Source: Colocasia esculenta (lineage: Eukaryota; Streptophyta; Magnoliopsida; Alismatales; Araceae). From it: a DNA stretch of 64,000 nucleotides. The stretch spans positions 9,874,712 to 9,938,711 of the forward strand of contig CM024759.1 of the NCBI GenBank assembly GCA_014218235.1, read 5' to 3'. The position numbers and the translations under genes are program-made. Under the pieces are notes generated by a model. That model ran no database searches. It saw nothing but the letters and a program-made list of their open reading frames with translations, and was not told the DNA's origin. This document shows, in pieces, positions 1-54,429 of this stretch. Within the stretch, counting starts at the first letter, position 1, and every line of letters starts with the position of its first letter.

Positions 1-159
1 AGGTCACCAAAACAGGATAATGATTTTCAGTTCTTTACAAGCCAGAGAAGGAAGAAAATACTACAAGAAGAAGATGCCTCCTTATGATAACACTCCCCGC
101 CACCCCCCACCCAAAAGAAGGAAAAATAAACAATAAAGGGGAAAAAAACCAATCAGTTA

Positions 160-165
160 TTTATT
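160..165 (-). terminator. candidate poly(A) signal of the O-fucosyltransferase gene
   Basis: The plus strand reads tttatt, which is AATAAA on the minus strand, about 380 nt beyond the stop codon at 545. Cleavage would fall some 15-30 nt further, near 130-145. The spacing is normal for a plant 3' UTR, but the motif is short and the area is AT-rich, so the assignment is tentative. Confidence 0.45.
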
Positions 166-544
166 TCACTATGAAGAAACAAATTTTGATTAGTGGTCAG
201 AACTCTGAATTCAAATTGCATTGCCACTTACTCGGTCAATGTTAGTTTTCACACAGGATACTTCGCAATTTCTCCAAGTCTATGGGCGTCTGTTCATGTT
301 CATAGATGATCGCCTCTCCCAGGTAGCAGTTGAAAGAAAGACTGCAAGTCATATTCTACCTTAGCTGTATCATTCACCTGGGATCCCAAAGCATTCTGAT
401 GGAAGCCTGAATATCAACATCAGCAATGTGGGGATATACTGAATCTCATCAGTCCGACATCCATCTTTTCTCTGCAAGTAAAGGTCCATAAATGAAGACC
501 CAAAACATGCAAGATATTTTGCACCCTCCTTTGCCTCCTCTTCC
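166..544 (-). other. putative 3' UTR of the O-fucosyltransferase gene
   Basis: Sequence between the stop codon of the last exon and the candidate poly(A) signal. No repeat or other gene is seen in it. The extent is inferred from the signal at 160-165 only. Confidence 0.45.
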
Positions 545-44589
<44,045 letters not shown>

Positions 44590-44617
44590 CTTCCCATACT
44601 GGCGCACATCTCCCTGA

Positions 44618-45899
44618 CTGCAAAAAGATACAATCTTGAATTAAATGGTAAGAGCACTATGTGCATACTTGAAGACCCACAATACAGCATTATGTTCAGC
44701 ATTAATCCAAAGGCACTGTTTACAAATTACTGGCAAAGTAAAAAAACGGAATGCCTGATGTGAATGAAAGAGAAAATTTTAACCATTTGGCAAAACTATG
44801 GGAGAAATCAAATGAACATAAATATTATCCATGTACTGAAATTACCAAGATTTTAACAATTATCAGAAGTTTATTTTCAAAAGAGTAAGAAAAAAAATCC
44901 TTGTGAATGGACTTGGAAAAGGAAAAAAAAGAATGGAGGTTCATCTTTAGAAAGTGAATTTGATATTTCATGCGTCATAAGATAATGTCAGATAAATCAT
45001 TTTCTCTTATTTGGGATCTCCTAGACCACAGATACAACTGAAGTCTATATCACATTTTGGTGCTTACACCAATAAAACCAATATACAGCAGGCAAATAGT
45101 GGTTCCTGCTGACAGAAGATCACTGGTTAGTCTCATATGGGAAACCCTGAGCAGTGATATCAGGCAGACTCTGTTAAAAAAAATCTACCAAGGTTCCAAT
45201 CACATTTCACCAGCAGCATCTTGAGAGGTCCAAAGAGAAGAGGAGAGCTCTTGACAAGATCGCCATGATGCCACAGATGTTTCTAAAGCAAATTCTCACG
45301 TCATGAGAGACGTCATGAGAGAAAGAGAGAAAGAGATCTAGGACGATTGTGAAGACACAAGATTTCTGTTTTCCGACACAAGAAAAGGCTCCATGGGATC
45401 CACACAAGGGTTTTCACAATGCACCTATTTCACAGATTAACTATTTGGAGAAAAAAAACAAAGACAGTCAGTTGAAAACCCCATCCTTCGAGGAGATGTC
45501 AATCGCAGGGCACTGGTACGGGTGATGATTCTTGACGATGAATGGACATAACGGATCCCATGAAGGATCTGACAAACAGACTGATAGTGCTTCCCAAGTT
45601 GGACGTGCTCGGGCTACGTTGTTTCCCTTGCATCGAATCCTCCCCATTCCCCATTCCCCTCATGACAGAGAAGCTCCTACTTGGGACCACACCACAGTTT
45701 GGCTGCGATAGCCAGATTGAAGAGGATCACCACTCACACCCACGATGTTCTGCAATAGAACGCATTCAAGAATGAAGAGAAGCTTCCATTTTTCCCCCTA
45801 ACTCCAACTCATAAACAAGTCCTCCGTCACCTTCCCTCGAAAAACACATTACTTCGTCTTTAAAAAAAAACCGACAAACACAAGAAATCGTTCAGAAAC
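44618..45899 (-). other. first intron (about 1.28 kb)
   Basis: GT at 45899-45898, AG at 44619-44618. No transposon recognised. The minus-strand open stretch 45690-45499 (MRGMGNGEDSMQGKQRSPST and onward) is open by chance or an alternative 5' exon; its preceding attgcag near 45755 could act as an acceptor, but there is no supporting evidence. Confidence 0.5.
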
Positions 45900-46175
45900 C
45901 TAACATGCGGTGTCATCAACAAGATCGTAGAGCCTGCGATGCGGACTAAAAGCCCTAGACTCCCCCCAACGGCAATAGGCGAGGAACCAAATCGTGGATA
46001 CGAAATCTGGGTAGGAGGAGATAACGAAGAAGCAATGAGTGAATGGAGAGACCTCATCAAGCCAGTAACGGAAGGCGGTGTTCCCTCCCTGGTGCCGATC
46101 TCGTCTTCATCCAACTCCGGCCTCAGCTGCAGCAACGTGGAGAGGGATACACACAAAGACACCGGGATTGCGACG
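45900..46175 (-). other. 5' exon: 5' UTR, possibly an N-terminal coding extension
   Basis: Inferred from the TATA box and donor GTTAG|GTTTCT at 45900. CT-rich at its start. The first ATG opens a 17-codon upstream ORF (MKTRSAPG...). The second ATG (about 46058) opens MRSLHSLIASSLSPPTQISY and stays open to the donor. Joined to the next exon its phase agrees (AG|T) and it runs in frame into the membrane-anchor exon. Either an alternative start adding roughly 60 residues or a coincidence; the chance of phase agreement is one in three. Confidence 0.5.
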
Positions 46176-46202
46176 GCGGGAATCCGAGAGAGAGAGAAGA
46201 CC

Positions 46203-46209
46203 TATATAG
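46203..46209 (-). promoter_or_regulatory. TATA box of the O-fucosyltransferase gene
   Basis: CTATATA on the minus strand, followed about 25-30 nt downstream by a CT-rich stretch suitable for a plant transcription start near 46175. GA-rich tracts at 46185-46300 lie around it. Confidence 0.55.
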
Positions 46210-46299
46210 TCGAAAGCGTGGAGGCGGGGTTTAGAGAGAGAAAGAGAGAGAGATCAGAGGAAGGCGAAGAGTCAAGAGAGAGAGAGAGTGGAGAGTAGT

Positions 46300-47689
46300 G
46301 TAAGATTCAGTAGATACACGCAGGCTGGTTGGGTGTTCACAGAGGGACAGACACAGATGGAGAGAGAAAGGGGTGGCGGGTGTGTTGTCGGCTTGCCCAA
46401 AAAGGTGTTTGTTGGCCGGCCCAATACTGCCCGCCGGCCCAAATCAGCAGCCATGTAATTTGTAGAGAAGTGGGCAACACTTTTTTTTTTTTTGCCATTT
46501 AGGTTTTTCGGTTGAAAGTAAGGTAAATTAATTAACAGTAACTGATTGTAATAAAAAATTTATTTTTGTAATAAATTTTAAAGTATATTGAAATAAAAGA
46601 TAATATTTATTATAATAAATTACAGTTCTATCAGAGATTAAAAAATAAGTTAAATATTTAATAGGAACTTTTAATTAATTTACCCTTGAAATTATTTCAC
46701 CTAATCTAATCTAAAAGTTTAATTCAAAGCCCATGGCTTACTTAATTATTAAGTTCAAATTTGATTGACAATTTATTTCAAGCACCTCATGTCTGACTCT
46801 AACTTATGACTTAACTTTCTCAGTTCTCTGTTACTTTAGCCATGTTAACAATTTATTTCAAGCACCGTCTCTCTCTCTATTGATCAAATTAAGGACATCT
46901 TTTGTCTGCAATACCTAAGTAGTTACTTTAGACAAGATATCTTATAAAATGATATTTTTTTGGACGAGAACTAACTAGAAGGATTTGTTTTTTAATCCAA
47001 GAAGATTTAAGAGAACTATTAAGAACTATCAAGATTACAGGGGGTTATTTGAAAATAGCTAAATTTTGAGGACTAACATGTAAAACATCTTACTATTTAA
47101 TTCATGTTTGTTATAATAGGTGCCATAAGTAGGGATGCAAACGAGCCGATCCGATCCAAATACTATGCTACTTAAGTTTTGTTCATTCATTTCTAATCAA
47201 GGTGGAGCCAAGCTCGAGTTTTATCGAGTATCGAAAATGGCTATTCAAGTTTGATTTGTTTAAATTCTCTGGAACTCGAGCTCTTAACAAATATCTTAAC
47301 GAGTCTAATTGAATTTGTGAGTTCACAATATATATATATATATATGTAAAAGTTCAATCTAATTTATAAGTAAAAATTAATTATTTGCAAGACCTAAATC
47401 TATTTTATTTTAAGTTCATATATCAAATGTCTTAATAAGTTATTTGATTTAACTATTTTAATATAATATATAAAATATTTTAAATATATTTATAATTTAT
47501 ATACTTAAAATAATAAACGAGTTTAGTTGCGAGTTAAAACTAGTCAAGTTGATTTTTACTCACACTCAACTCGTTTATAAAATGAATTTAAAATTTTATT
47601 TGAACTCGATTCTTTTATCTTATTAAATAAATTAAATTTAAATAACATTCGAGTAAGTTACTTATCAAATATATTGGTTTGCTTGTAAC
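46300..47689. other. promoter-distal intergenic DNA; nothing recognised
   Basis: Very AT-rich from about 46490 onward with a short TA run at 47329-47345. No open frame or element end is supported. 47682-47689 (CTTGTAAC) is the left duplication of the next element. Confidence 0.5.
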
Positions 47690-48298
47690 TAAGGGTGTCA
47701 ATGGGCCGGGCCTGGGCCGGGCCTGAATAGGCCCAGGTCCAGCCCGATCTCTAAGAGATCAGCCCAGGCCCAGCCCGGCCCTGGGCCAAAGCCCGATTTT
47801 CTGGAAATTGGCCCGGCCCGAAGCAAAATTTTGCAGCCCGGCCCAGGCCCGGTTGGGCCCGGCAGCAGGTGCAACAGCAGCGGCAGGTGCAGTGCAGCGG
47901 CAGGTGTAGCGCAGCGACAGGTGTAGCGCAGCAGCAGGTAGTAGCAAGTGCAGCGCAGCAGCAGCAGCCAGCAGGTGCGCAGCAACAGCAACCAGCAGGT
48001 GCAGCGCGGCGCAGCAGCAACAGCGGCAACACGTGCGCAGCAGCAGCAGCAGTAGCAAGTGGCAACACGTGCGCAGCAGCAGCAGCAAGTGCGGAGGACG
48101 CGACAGCAGTGCTGAAAACCAGGCCGGCGGGCCGCCCGGGCCGAGCCGGCTGAAGCCCGAAGTCGGCCCAGTCTTAGATCGGGCTGGGCCGGGCCGGGCT
48201 CAATTTAAAAAAAAGATAAAAAATTGTGGCCCAAGCCCGTGTTAGACCGGGCTGGGCCACCGGGCCTTCGGGCCGGCCCGGTCCAATTGACACCCCTA
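47690..48298. mobile_element. 609-bp hAT-like MITE I with GGGCCGG words, perfect 8-bp duplication
   Basis: Duplication CTTGTAAC on both sides (47682-47689 and 48299-48306). Ends TAAGGGTGTCAATGGGCCGG and, in reverse complement, TAGGGGTGTCAATTGGACCG, the TAGGGGTGTCAA type of plant hAT terminus. Subterminal zones are dense in GGGCCGG, GGCCC and GCCCGG. The centre (47865-48100) is an imperfect GCAGCAG/CAGGTGCAGC array. Confidence 0.93.
47865..48100. repeat. imperfect (GCA)n / CAGGTGCAGCGCAG tandem array
   Basis: Trinucleotide-based, GC-rich array in the middle of MITE I. The open frames it creates on both strands (Leu/Cys/Thr-rich, or Gln/Ala-rich) are artefacts of the repeat. Confidence 0.85.
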
Positions 48299-48306
48299 CT
48301 TGTAAC

Positions 48307-49142
48307 CCAAAGTGGGGAATGGAAGTGAGTCAATATGTATTTTGATATATATCATAGGATCGGGATTGGGCGTGGAGTTGTGATCAGTGAGGTTTGGTGT
48401 GGGTTCTTTTAAGTGAAGGGTAAAAGAGACAATTTGCACCGTTGGTTACACATGGTTAATTGATGTCAACCCAATAATATCCTTTAACTAGCTCTATACC
48501 CGTGTAATTATTAGATTTGAATAAATAAAATTTATAAGTCGTATACATGAGGTTAATAATATTTATTATTAATATAATAATTTCAATAAAAGTGATTATT
48601 CAAAAACATGTAATGCTCTTTTATTATTTTTAGAAAGAGAGAGAAGATGTTTTGATGAAGAGAGTAAAATGGGAAAGGGTTTTGAGTAAGGATGTGAATT
48701 TTTAGAAAAAGTGAGATGTTTAATATAAACTTTTAATAGGAAAGAAATAGATGAGAGAAGTTACATTAGCGAGTTTTTATATTAGCAAGTATGGCGGGAA
48801 AAAATTCATCATGGTGCTGCCACGTGGTAGCACTCAGGACTGTATTTTATTATAATAGCATAGATGTCCATTCCAATATATGTAAAACTATATAAATTTA
48901 ATAATGGCAAATTTCTTATTTGTTTAAGTAACAATGATTTATAAGTAAGTCCATTTTTATTATAGAGCATGACGTGCAGCATATATTATTCATATATCTC
49001 TATCCTATGAGAATCAAAAACTAAGACCACAAATAAATAAAGAGAAATAATTTCTACAAGTTTTAGGGCGGGTGGAGACTATCCGTCTTAGATATATATC
49101 GGTAAGACTCGTTAGACTCCTCACTAATTGTAACACATGTTG
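48307..49142. other. AT-rich intergenic DNA; nothing recognised
   Basis: No coding similarity, tandem repeat or element terminus that I can support. Confidence 0.5.
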
Positions 49143-50389
49143 ACCAGGTTGCAAGTCCAGAGGGGGGTGAATGGATTGCTAAAAATTCGTCTTAGAAATA
49201 TTCTGAGACAAAATAACTTTAGAAACACTAAACGAAACAGTTATATTTAATGAGTAGCGAATAAGGAGATAAAAGCAATCACATGAACAACAGAAATTTT
49301 ATCCTGGTTCAGATCTTCTATCACAAGGAGTCCTACTTCCAGTCCTTAAACAACAACTTGGGATTCCATTAACCAAGGGTACAGTCCCCCTCAAGGACAC
49401 TTACACATCCAGCACCAGAGCACCAACTGACCTTCTCTTCACTCCACGAAGAGACAATACACCACTTGTTACAACCAGTCTTCCTTTCTACAAAAGGGAA
49501 GAAACCACCCACTCCACAACAAGTCCTCTCTTCAAAGATGAAGAGGAGCACTCAAAGAAGAGTAAAGAGGTGATGGCCCTTAGACCAAGCTAATAGCAAC
49601 AATACAATGCTTGATCTGAGGCAGAAATAAAGAGACAAAAAGAATTACACTAAGAAGAGGTTCTCTTAGATCTAAACCAAGCTCTCACACTCTAGAAGAA
49701 ATAGAGGAGCATTGCTTTGTGGAGAGCTAAGAGTAAGAGACTTTTTCTGAATGAAGGGTCGAGCTCTTCTGTCTTTCTATCTGAAAGGATGATCTTCCAT
49801 AGCCTCAACACACTTCTATTTATCTTCTCTTGAGAAAATATCCGTTGAAGTGTTCGTTGTCTCTCATCTTGAAACGTGTCTCCTAACAGTTGTAGCAGGT
49901 CTATCGTAAGAAACCCGAAAAATTTACAGATAATAAATGTTTGGATAGAGATACAGTGAGAGGGAGATCATGTGGATATCTTCTTCATTCCAGTCAACAT
50001 GATATGTCAAACGTTGTAAGCATGTGTGACTATCGGAAACCTGCAGACAATAAATGCTGGAAGATAGACAACTCAAATGTATCTAAATTGTTAGTCAATG
50101 TCACTGGCCATACTACAGGAGGATATACTAAAGAGGAAACATCATTCTGTCATCATTTAAAGTTCTAGCTAATATGTCATGAAAGTGATAACCAGTAAAA
50201 GATGACGTGCATAGATATTGTACCCATGATAAATAATAAATGCCTTAGTACAAAGGATACGCGACAATTTGCGGGAAGATTTGAATCGCTCAGCATTTCA
50301 AAAATTAATTTGAAAGGAAATGTGAGGCAAAAATATGATTAACACAATTTTATCATATTTAATGAGACCTTATTTAAACCATAATCAAT
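49143..50389. other. possible unclassified LTR or TIR fragment
   Basis: Opens with gttgcaagtccagaggggggtgaatgg, a motif often seen at ends of plant repeats, and contains wttcagatcttctatcacaaggagtc-type sequence that looks like an untranslated repeat region. No second end, target duplication or protein similarity was found. Confidence 0.3.
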
Positions 50390-50419
50390 ATAATAATTGT
50401 AAAGGTCATTATCAAGGTA

Positions 50420-51060
50420 TCAATGTCCAAAACATAATCGATGTTTGAGGAGAGCCGATGTTCAGAGATAGTCGATGTCCAAAGGATAGTCAGTGTATAA
50501 ACATAATCAATGTTCATAGAGAGTTGATGTTCAGAGACAGTCGATGTCCAAAGGATAGTCAATGTCTAAACATAATCAATGTTCATAGGGAGTCAATGTT
50601 CAAGACAATCGATGTATAAACATAATCGATGTTCATATGAAGTCAATGTGAGACTGTGAGTGTAATCGATGTTGGAACGTAATCGATGTTTAAGTAAAAT
50701 CGATGCTGAAATGTAATCTATGTTGAAATGAAATCGATGTCAAAATGTAATCGATGTTGAAACATAATCGATGTTTAAGTGAAATCTGTTGAGATGTAAT
50801 TGATGTTGAAATGAAATTGATGTTTAAGTGAAATTGATGCTGAGATGTAATCGATGTTTGAATGTAATCAATGTTTAAATGAAATCGATGTTGAAACATA
50901 ATCGATATTTAAGTGTAATCGATGTTGAGATGTAATCGATGTTTGAATGTAATCGATGTTTAAATGAAATTGATGTTTAAATAAAATCGATGTTGAAACA
51001 TAATTGATGTTTAAGTAGACTGTAATCGATGTGTTGTTAAAACAATAGTCGATGTGAACT
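50420..51060. repeat. 17-bp minisatellite, unit like CGATGTTGAAATGTAAT
   Basis: Some 30 or more adjacent degenerate copies, most 17 bp, alternating between CGATGTTGAAATGTAAT and CGATGTTTAAGTGAAAT variants. It sits just upstream of the gypsy 5' LTR end and is probably part of the LTR U3. A related CGATGTCTTTAGTCAGCAAT array is in the 3' LTR. Confidence 0.9.
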
Positions 51061-51468
51061 TACAGTAGTAGTCGATGTAGACTTAGATAAATCATATGCA
51101 TTTGACTTCTAAATTAAATGAGTGTAACCAACTTACAGAATTTATTTTATTTGATACATGTTTATAAACTTCAGAAAAATATGTTAGTCAAATATTTCCA
51201 TGGTTTTGTTTATATATATATGTGTGTGTGTGTGTCTGTGTGTGTGCAGATAGGCTGTTCATCAACACTTTATATAAGAATATGTTAAATGGACTAAATC
51301 AATAGACTACTAACAACTTGGACTAATTATTTTCAGAGCTCGAGTAGGAAAAGAACTCTGAAGTTAAGAGTGCTCAGTTGATAGTAGTCTCAGGATGGGT
51401 GACTTTTCTGTGAAGTCTACCAACTAGTATGGTTGTTGGGCTAGTTTGCTCGTTGGTTCGTCACTACA
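51061..51468 (+). repeat. 3' part of the gypsy element 5' LTR
   Basis: Ends in TCACTACA at 51468, two bases before the primer-binding site. A (TG)n run is at 51221-51245. The LTR start is not defined: the sequence that opens the 3' LTR (TGTAATATCTTG) was not found upstream in the window. Confidence 0.6.
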
Positions 51469-51470
51469 AA

Positions 51471-51482
51471 TGGTATCAGAGC
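51471..51482 (+). other. primer-binding site of the gypsy element
   Basis: TGGTATCAGAGC, the exact initiator-Met tRNA type primer site of plant LTR retrotransposons, directly after the LTR end. Confidence 0.93.
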
Positions 51483-51644
51483 AATGGTTATGGGATAAGG
51501 CTGATCTATGACCATTCACTTAATAAAATGCTAATAAGAATTAGAGCATGTGTGCTTTGGGTATATAATCTTCTATTCTTAGGAACTAAGATGTTAGGAA
51601 TTTCGTTTGGAGGGGCTAGTCTCTAATTAGGTGGCGTTGATTTA

Positions 51645-52624
51645 AGAGAATGGACGGAAGAGGAAAATGATTAGATACTTCCAATCAAGAGAAGCCCACT
51701 GATGTTGGAGGTTCATCTGGGGGAGCACAAAACACCCCAACTGGTGGTTCTCAAGGAGCTTCTGCCACCCCCGACGGCTTTACTGCATTTATGCAGTTGT
51801 TTCATGGGTTTGTGCAGACTATGATAAAGAATAATGAAACTCCCCAACTGGATAGGGGAGCAAGAATATCATTGGTAGAGAAATTGAAGAAAATGAAACC
51901 TCTAGCTTTTTCTGGAACCAGCCAACCAGAAGAGGTGGAAGGTTGGATCAGGGAAATGGAAAATATTTTCAAAGCTATAAGATTTGCAAAGGAGGATAAG
52001 GTGAACCTCGCCACCTACATGCTTCAAAATAGGGCTGATGATTGGTGGCAATGCATGATGAGAAACATCTTCAAGGGAAGAACTGATGATATCTGTTGGG
52101 AAGAATTTTTGCAAGTATCCTATGAGAAATACACCCCTCAGTACATCAAGAACAAGAAAGAGATAGAGTTCTTTCAACTGGAGTAGAAAGGTTTAAGTGC
52201 ATCTGAATATGAAGTTATCTTCACCTGTTTGGAAAAGTATGCACCCTATATATGTAGTGATGAAGCTAGAAGAGTAACGAAATTCGTTAGAGGTTTAAAG
52301 TCTGGCGTACGCAATAGGGTGGCACCCATGGATCCTCAAACTATGACTGCTGCTTTGAGGATAGCCTTTATAGTCGAAGCAGAGTATGACGAGTATGTCA
52401 AGGACAAAGGTGCTAGACCTGAGAAGAAAAGAAGCTTGCCTGAGAAGGACAAGAAGGAGAAGAATAAGAAGCCTTTCACGGGGCACCCTGAAGGAGGAGG
52501 CGGTAAGAGATGGCCAGTTTGTGCTCAATGCGATAAAAGGCACCCAGAGACTAAATGTTGGAAGGCCTTTGGGAGATGCTTTGGTTGTGTCCAGATAAGA
52601 CACATGGTTAAGGATTGCCCCTAG
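51645..52624 (+). pseudogene. gypsy gag with zinc knuckles
   Basis: Plus strand: FVQTMIKNNETPQLDRGARI, LVEKLKKMKPLAFSGTSQPE, then GWIREMENIFKAIRF, YMLQNRADDWWQCMM, WEEFLQVSYEKYTPQYIKNK (the retrotransposon gag fold), a stop where a Gln codon is expected (52184), SASEYEVIFTCLEKYAPY, ARRVTKFVRGLKSGVR, a Lys/Glu linker, and CAQCDKRHPETKC and CFGCVQIRHMVKDC knuckle-like motifs. Truncated by a stop at 52622. Typical of Tekay-like chromoviruses. Confidence 0.9.
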
Positions 52625-52677
52625 CCTCAGCAGCAGTAGTAAGCCCCTAGGCAGCAATCCTAAGGTCAAGCCAAAGT

Positions 52678-53245
52678 TTTTGCCTTAACCAAAGAGGAGG
52701 CAAGGGACACACCTATTGTAGCTGAAGGTATTCTTCTGACTGAAGGAGTGCATGCCAGAATTTTATTTGATCCGGACACCACTCATTCTTTTATATCTCA
52801 CAAATTTGCCAACTTGCTAAATAAGGAGTTAGCTTTATTAGATGATGTTATGACTCTTGACTACCCCATTGGTTAGATAATTACCCTCTCCTCAACCATT
52901 CCTAGTGTAAGCATCAGAATTGGGAACCATGAACTCCCTGCATATGTGTACATACTTGATATGTAAGACTATGATGTGATTCTGGGAATGGACTGGTTAG
53001 CTAATCATTTTGCAGTGCTAGATTATCGATATAGGACTCTGACCTTTGAGAAACTAGGAGTAAAAAGGTTTAGTTACCAATGTCCTAAGAATTTCAGCCC
53101 TAAGAACTTAATATTAGCCCTCAAGGCCATGAAATGGTTAAGAAATGGGTGTTAGGGGTACCTAGTTTATGTGCTTTCAATTCCCCTTGAGAATAAGCAG
53201 CAATCCGTCAGGGACATAAAAGTTGTAAACGAATTTCCTAATATT
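52678..53245 (+). pseudogene. gypsy aspartic protease region
   Basis: Frames give VHARILFDPDTTHSFISHKF, where the usual D-S/T-G active site reads D-P-D, then a stop-interrupted stretch to YVYILDM, stop, DYDVILGMDWLANHFAVLDY, and on to VVNEFPNIF, the linker to RT. The catalytic triad is changed, so it is inactive. The start of RT, about 100 residues, is missing: deleted together with most of the inserted element's 5' LTR. Confidence 0.85.
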
Positions 53246-53247
53246 TT

Positions 53248-53460
53248 TTTCCAATGTAATAAAGTCATTGAGCCCGGTGTTTTGGCTCTGAATTAGTGGT
53301 TGTAATAGTTTAGATGAATTATCAATAAAATGATGAGTTTATTGCAATTATTGTTCATTAGTTGCTCTGTTATTTGCGAATGTATGCGCAATTTACATTA
53401 CCATACTCGTTGTTCATGCCTCCCCGATTTATTCCGTTGCTAAATTGGCGGGGCATGACA
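53248..53460 (+). repeat. 5' LTR remnant of the gag-only element
   Basis: Identical to 58265-58477 apart from three differences that I count in 213 bp. The first ~3.8 kb of this LTR, its left duplication and part of the host RT are missing, as from a single deletion. Confidence 0.92.
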
Positions 53461-53614
53461 GTTGGTATCAGAGCCTAGGATGTCCTTATTAGGATACTTT
53501 TGGTCTTAGGATGTTCTAGGTGAACTGCCTTGACATGTGTCTAAGTCAACTACCATACCTATGTGAGGATTGGGTAGAACCATGGTTAAGATCTGAATAC
53601 ATTCATCTATATAT

Positions 53615-54319
53615 ATGTATCAACTTAAGTATTACTTTAGCACCCTAATGCCAACCCTATTCTTGAAGGAACTCTTAATGGACGCCGAACGTATGCCCCT
53701 ACAAGACGAAATGAGGTCAACTCGAAAGTTAGTCCAGGCATGTCAGAAAGTCGCCCAACTGCTGAAAGGAGCCTTGAGGACGACCAAGAAGATTGGAAAA
53801 GCGGCTAAAAAGAACGAGAAGAAAAGATACAACCAAGACAAGAAGGGGAACACACAAAAGAAACATAGCAAGATCATCTGCCTTCATTGTAGCAAGCCAG
53901 GTCATGTGACTAAGGAATGCTGGCGGAAAGTAGGAGCATGTTTGCGATGTGGCAGTTTGGAGCATCGGATACAAGACTGCCCTCTTCTAAAGGAACCACA
54001 CACTAACACCAAGGATCTCAGCTCTATGACAATAGAGAATCAACCAAACGATGATAAGAGAATGAAAGGGGAAGTGAAGCGGAAGGAATTTTGTAAATTT
54101 TGTAAAAAGTCAGGGCATCGAATTGATAATTGTTGGAAGAAATTGGGCAGATGTTTGCGTTGTGGAAGCCAACAACATCGCGTCATCGATTGCCCAATAA
54201 TGAAGAACCAAACTCCACGTCAACAACAGTTACAAGCTCTTGTAGATATAAATCATGCCAATAAAGGTGGACAAGGTATCATCACTAAACCCTTAGTTAA
54301 ATTCATATCATTTTCTTGA
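53615..54319 (+). CDS. gag-like protein with four CCHC zinc knuckles
   Basis: 234 codons, intact. A basic N-terminal half (residues 52-86, Lys-rich) is followed by four perfect CX2CX4HX4C knuckles at residues 89-102, 109-122, 160-173 and 180-193, arranged as two pairs (CLHCSKPGHVTKEC with CLRCGSLEHRIQDC; CKFCKKSGHRIDNC with CLRCGSQQHRVIDC). No capsid-like gag fold is recognisable upstream. Probably binds element RNA and relies on proteins of a partner element. The two pairs look like an internal duplication. Confidence 0.8.
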   Translation: MYQLKYYFSTLMPTLFLKELLMDAERMPLQDEMRSTRKLVQACQKVAQLLKGALRTTKKIGKAAKKNEKKRYNQDKKGNTQKKHSKIICLHCSKPGHVTKECWRKVGACLRCGSLEHRIQDCPLLKEPHTNTKDLSSMTIENQPNDDKRMKGEVKRKEFCKFCKKSGHRIDNCWKKLGRCLRCGSQQHRVIDCPIMKNQTPRQQQLQALVDINHANKGGQGIITKPLVKFISFS

Positions 54320-54429
54320 TAGCAAAGTCTTAAGTGGGGGAGATGATGGAATGAAATATTCCGAGTAGATAGGTAATCGTATCATATCATATGAATTTGG
54401 GGACCAAATTCTATTTAAGTGGGGGAGGA

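Noticed and set aside
45499..45690. Minus-strand 63-codon frame as a coding first exon.
   Set aside because: No donor in phase with the next exon was identified and the protein has no family similarity; kept only as a note in the first intron.
47698..48153. Cys/Leu-rich and Gln/Ala-rich open frames.
   Set aside because: Produced by the GCA-type array and GGCC words in MITE I.
50374..50899. Minus-strand frames with repeated INFIS/ITSQH-like residues.
   Set aside because: Translation of the 17-bp minisatellite, not a repeat protein.
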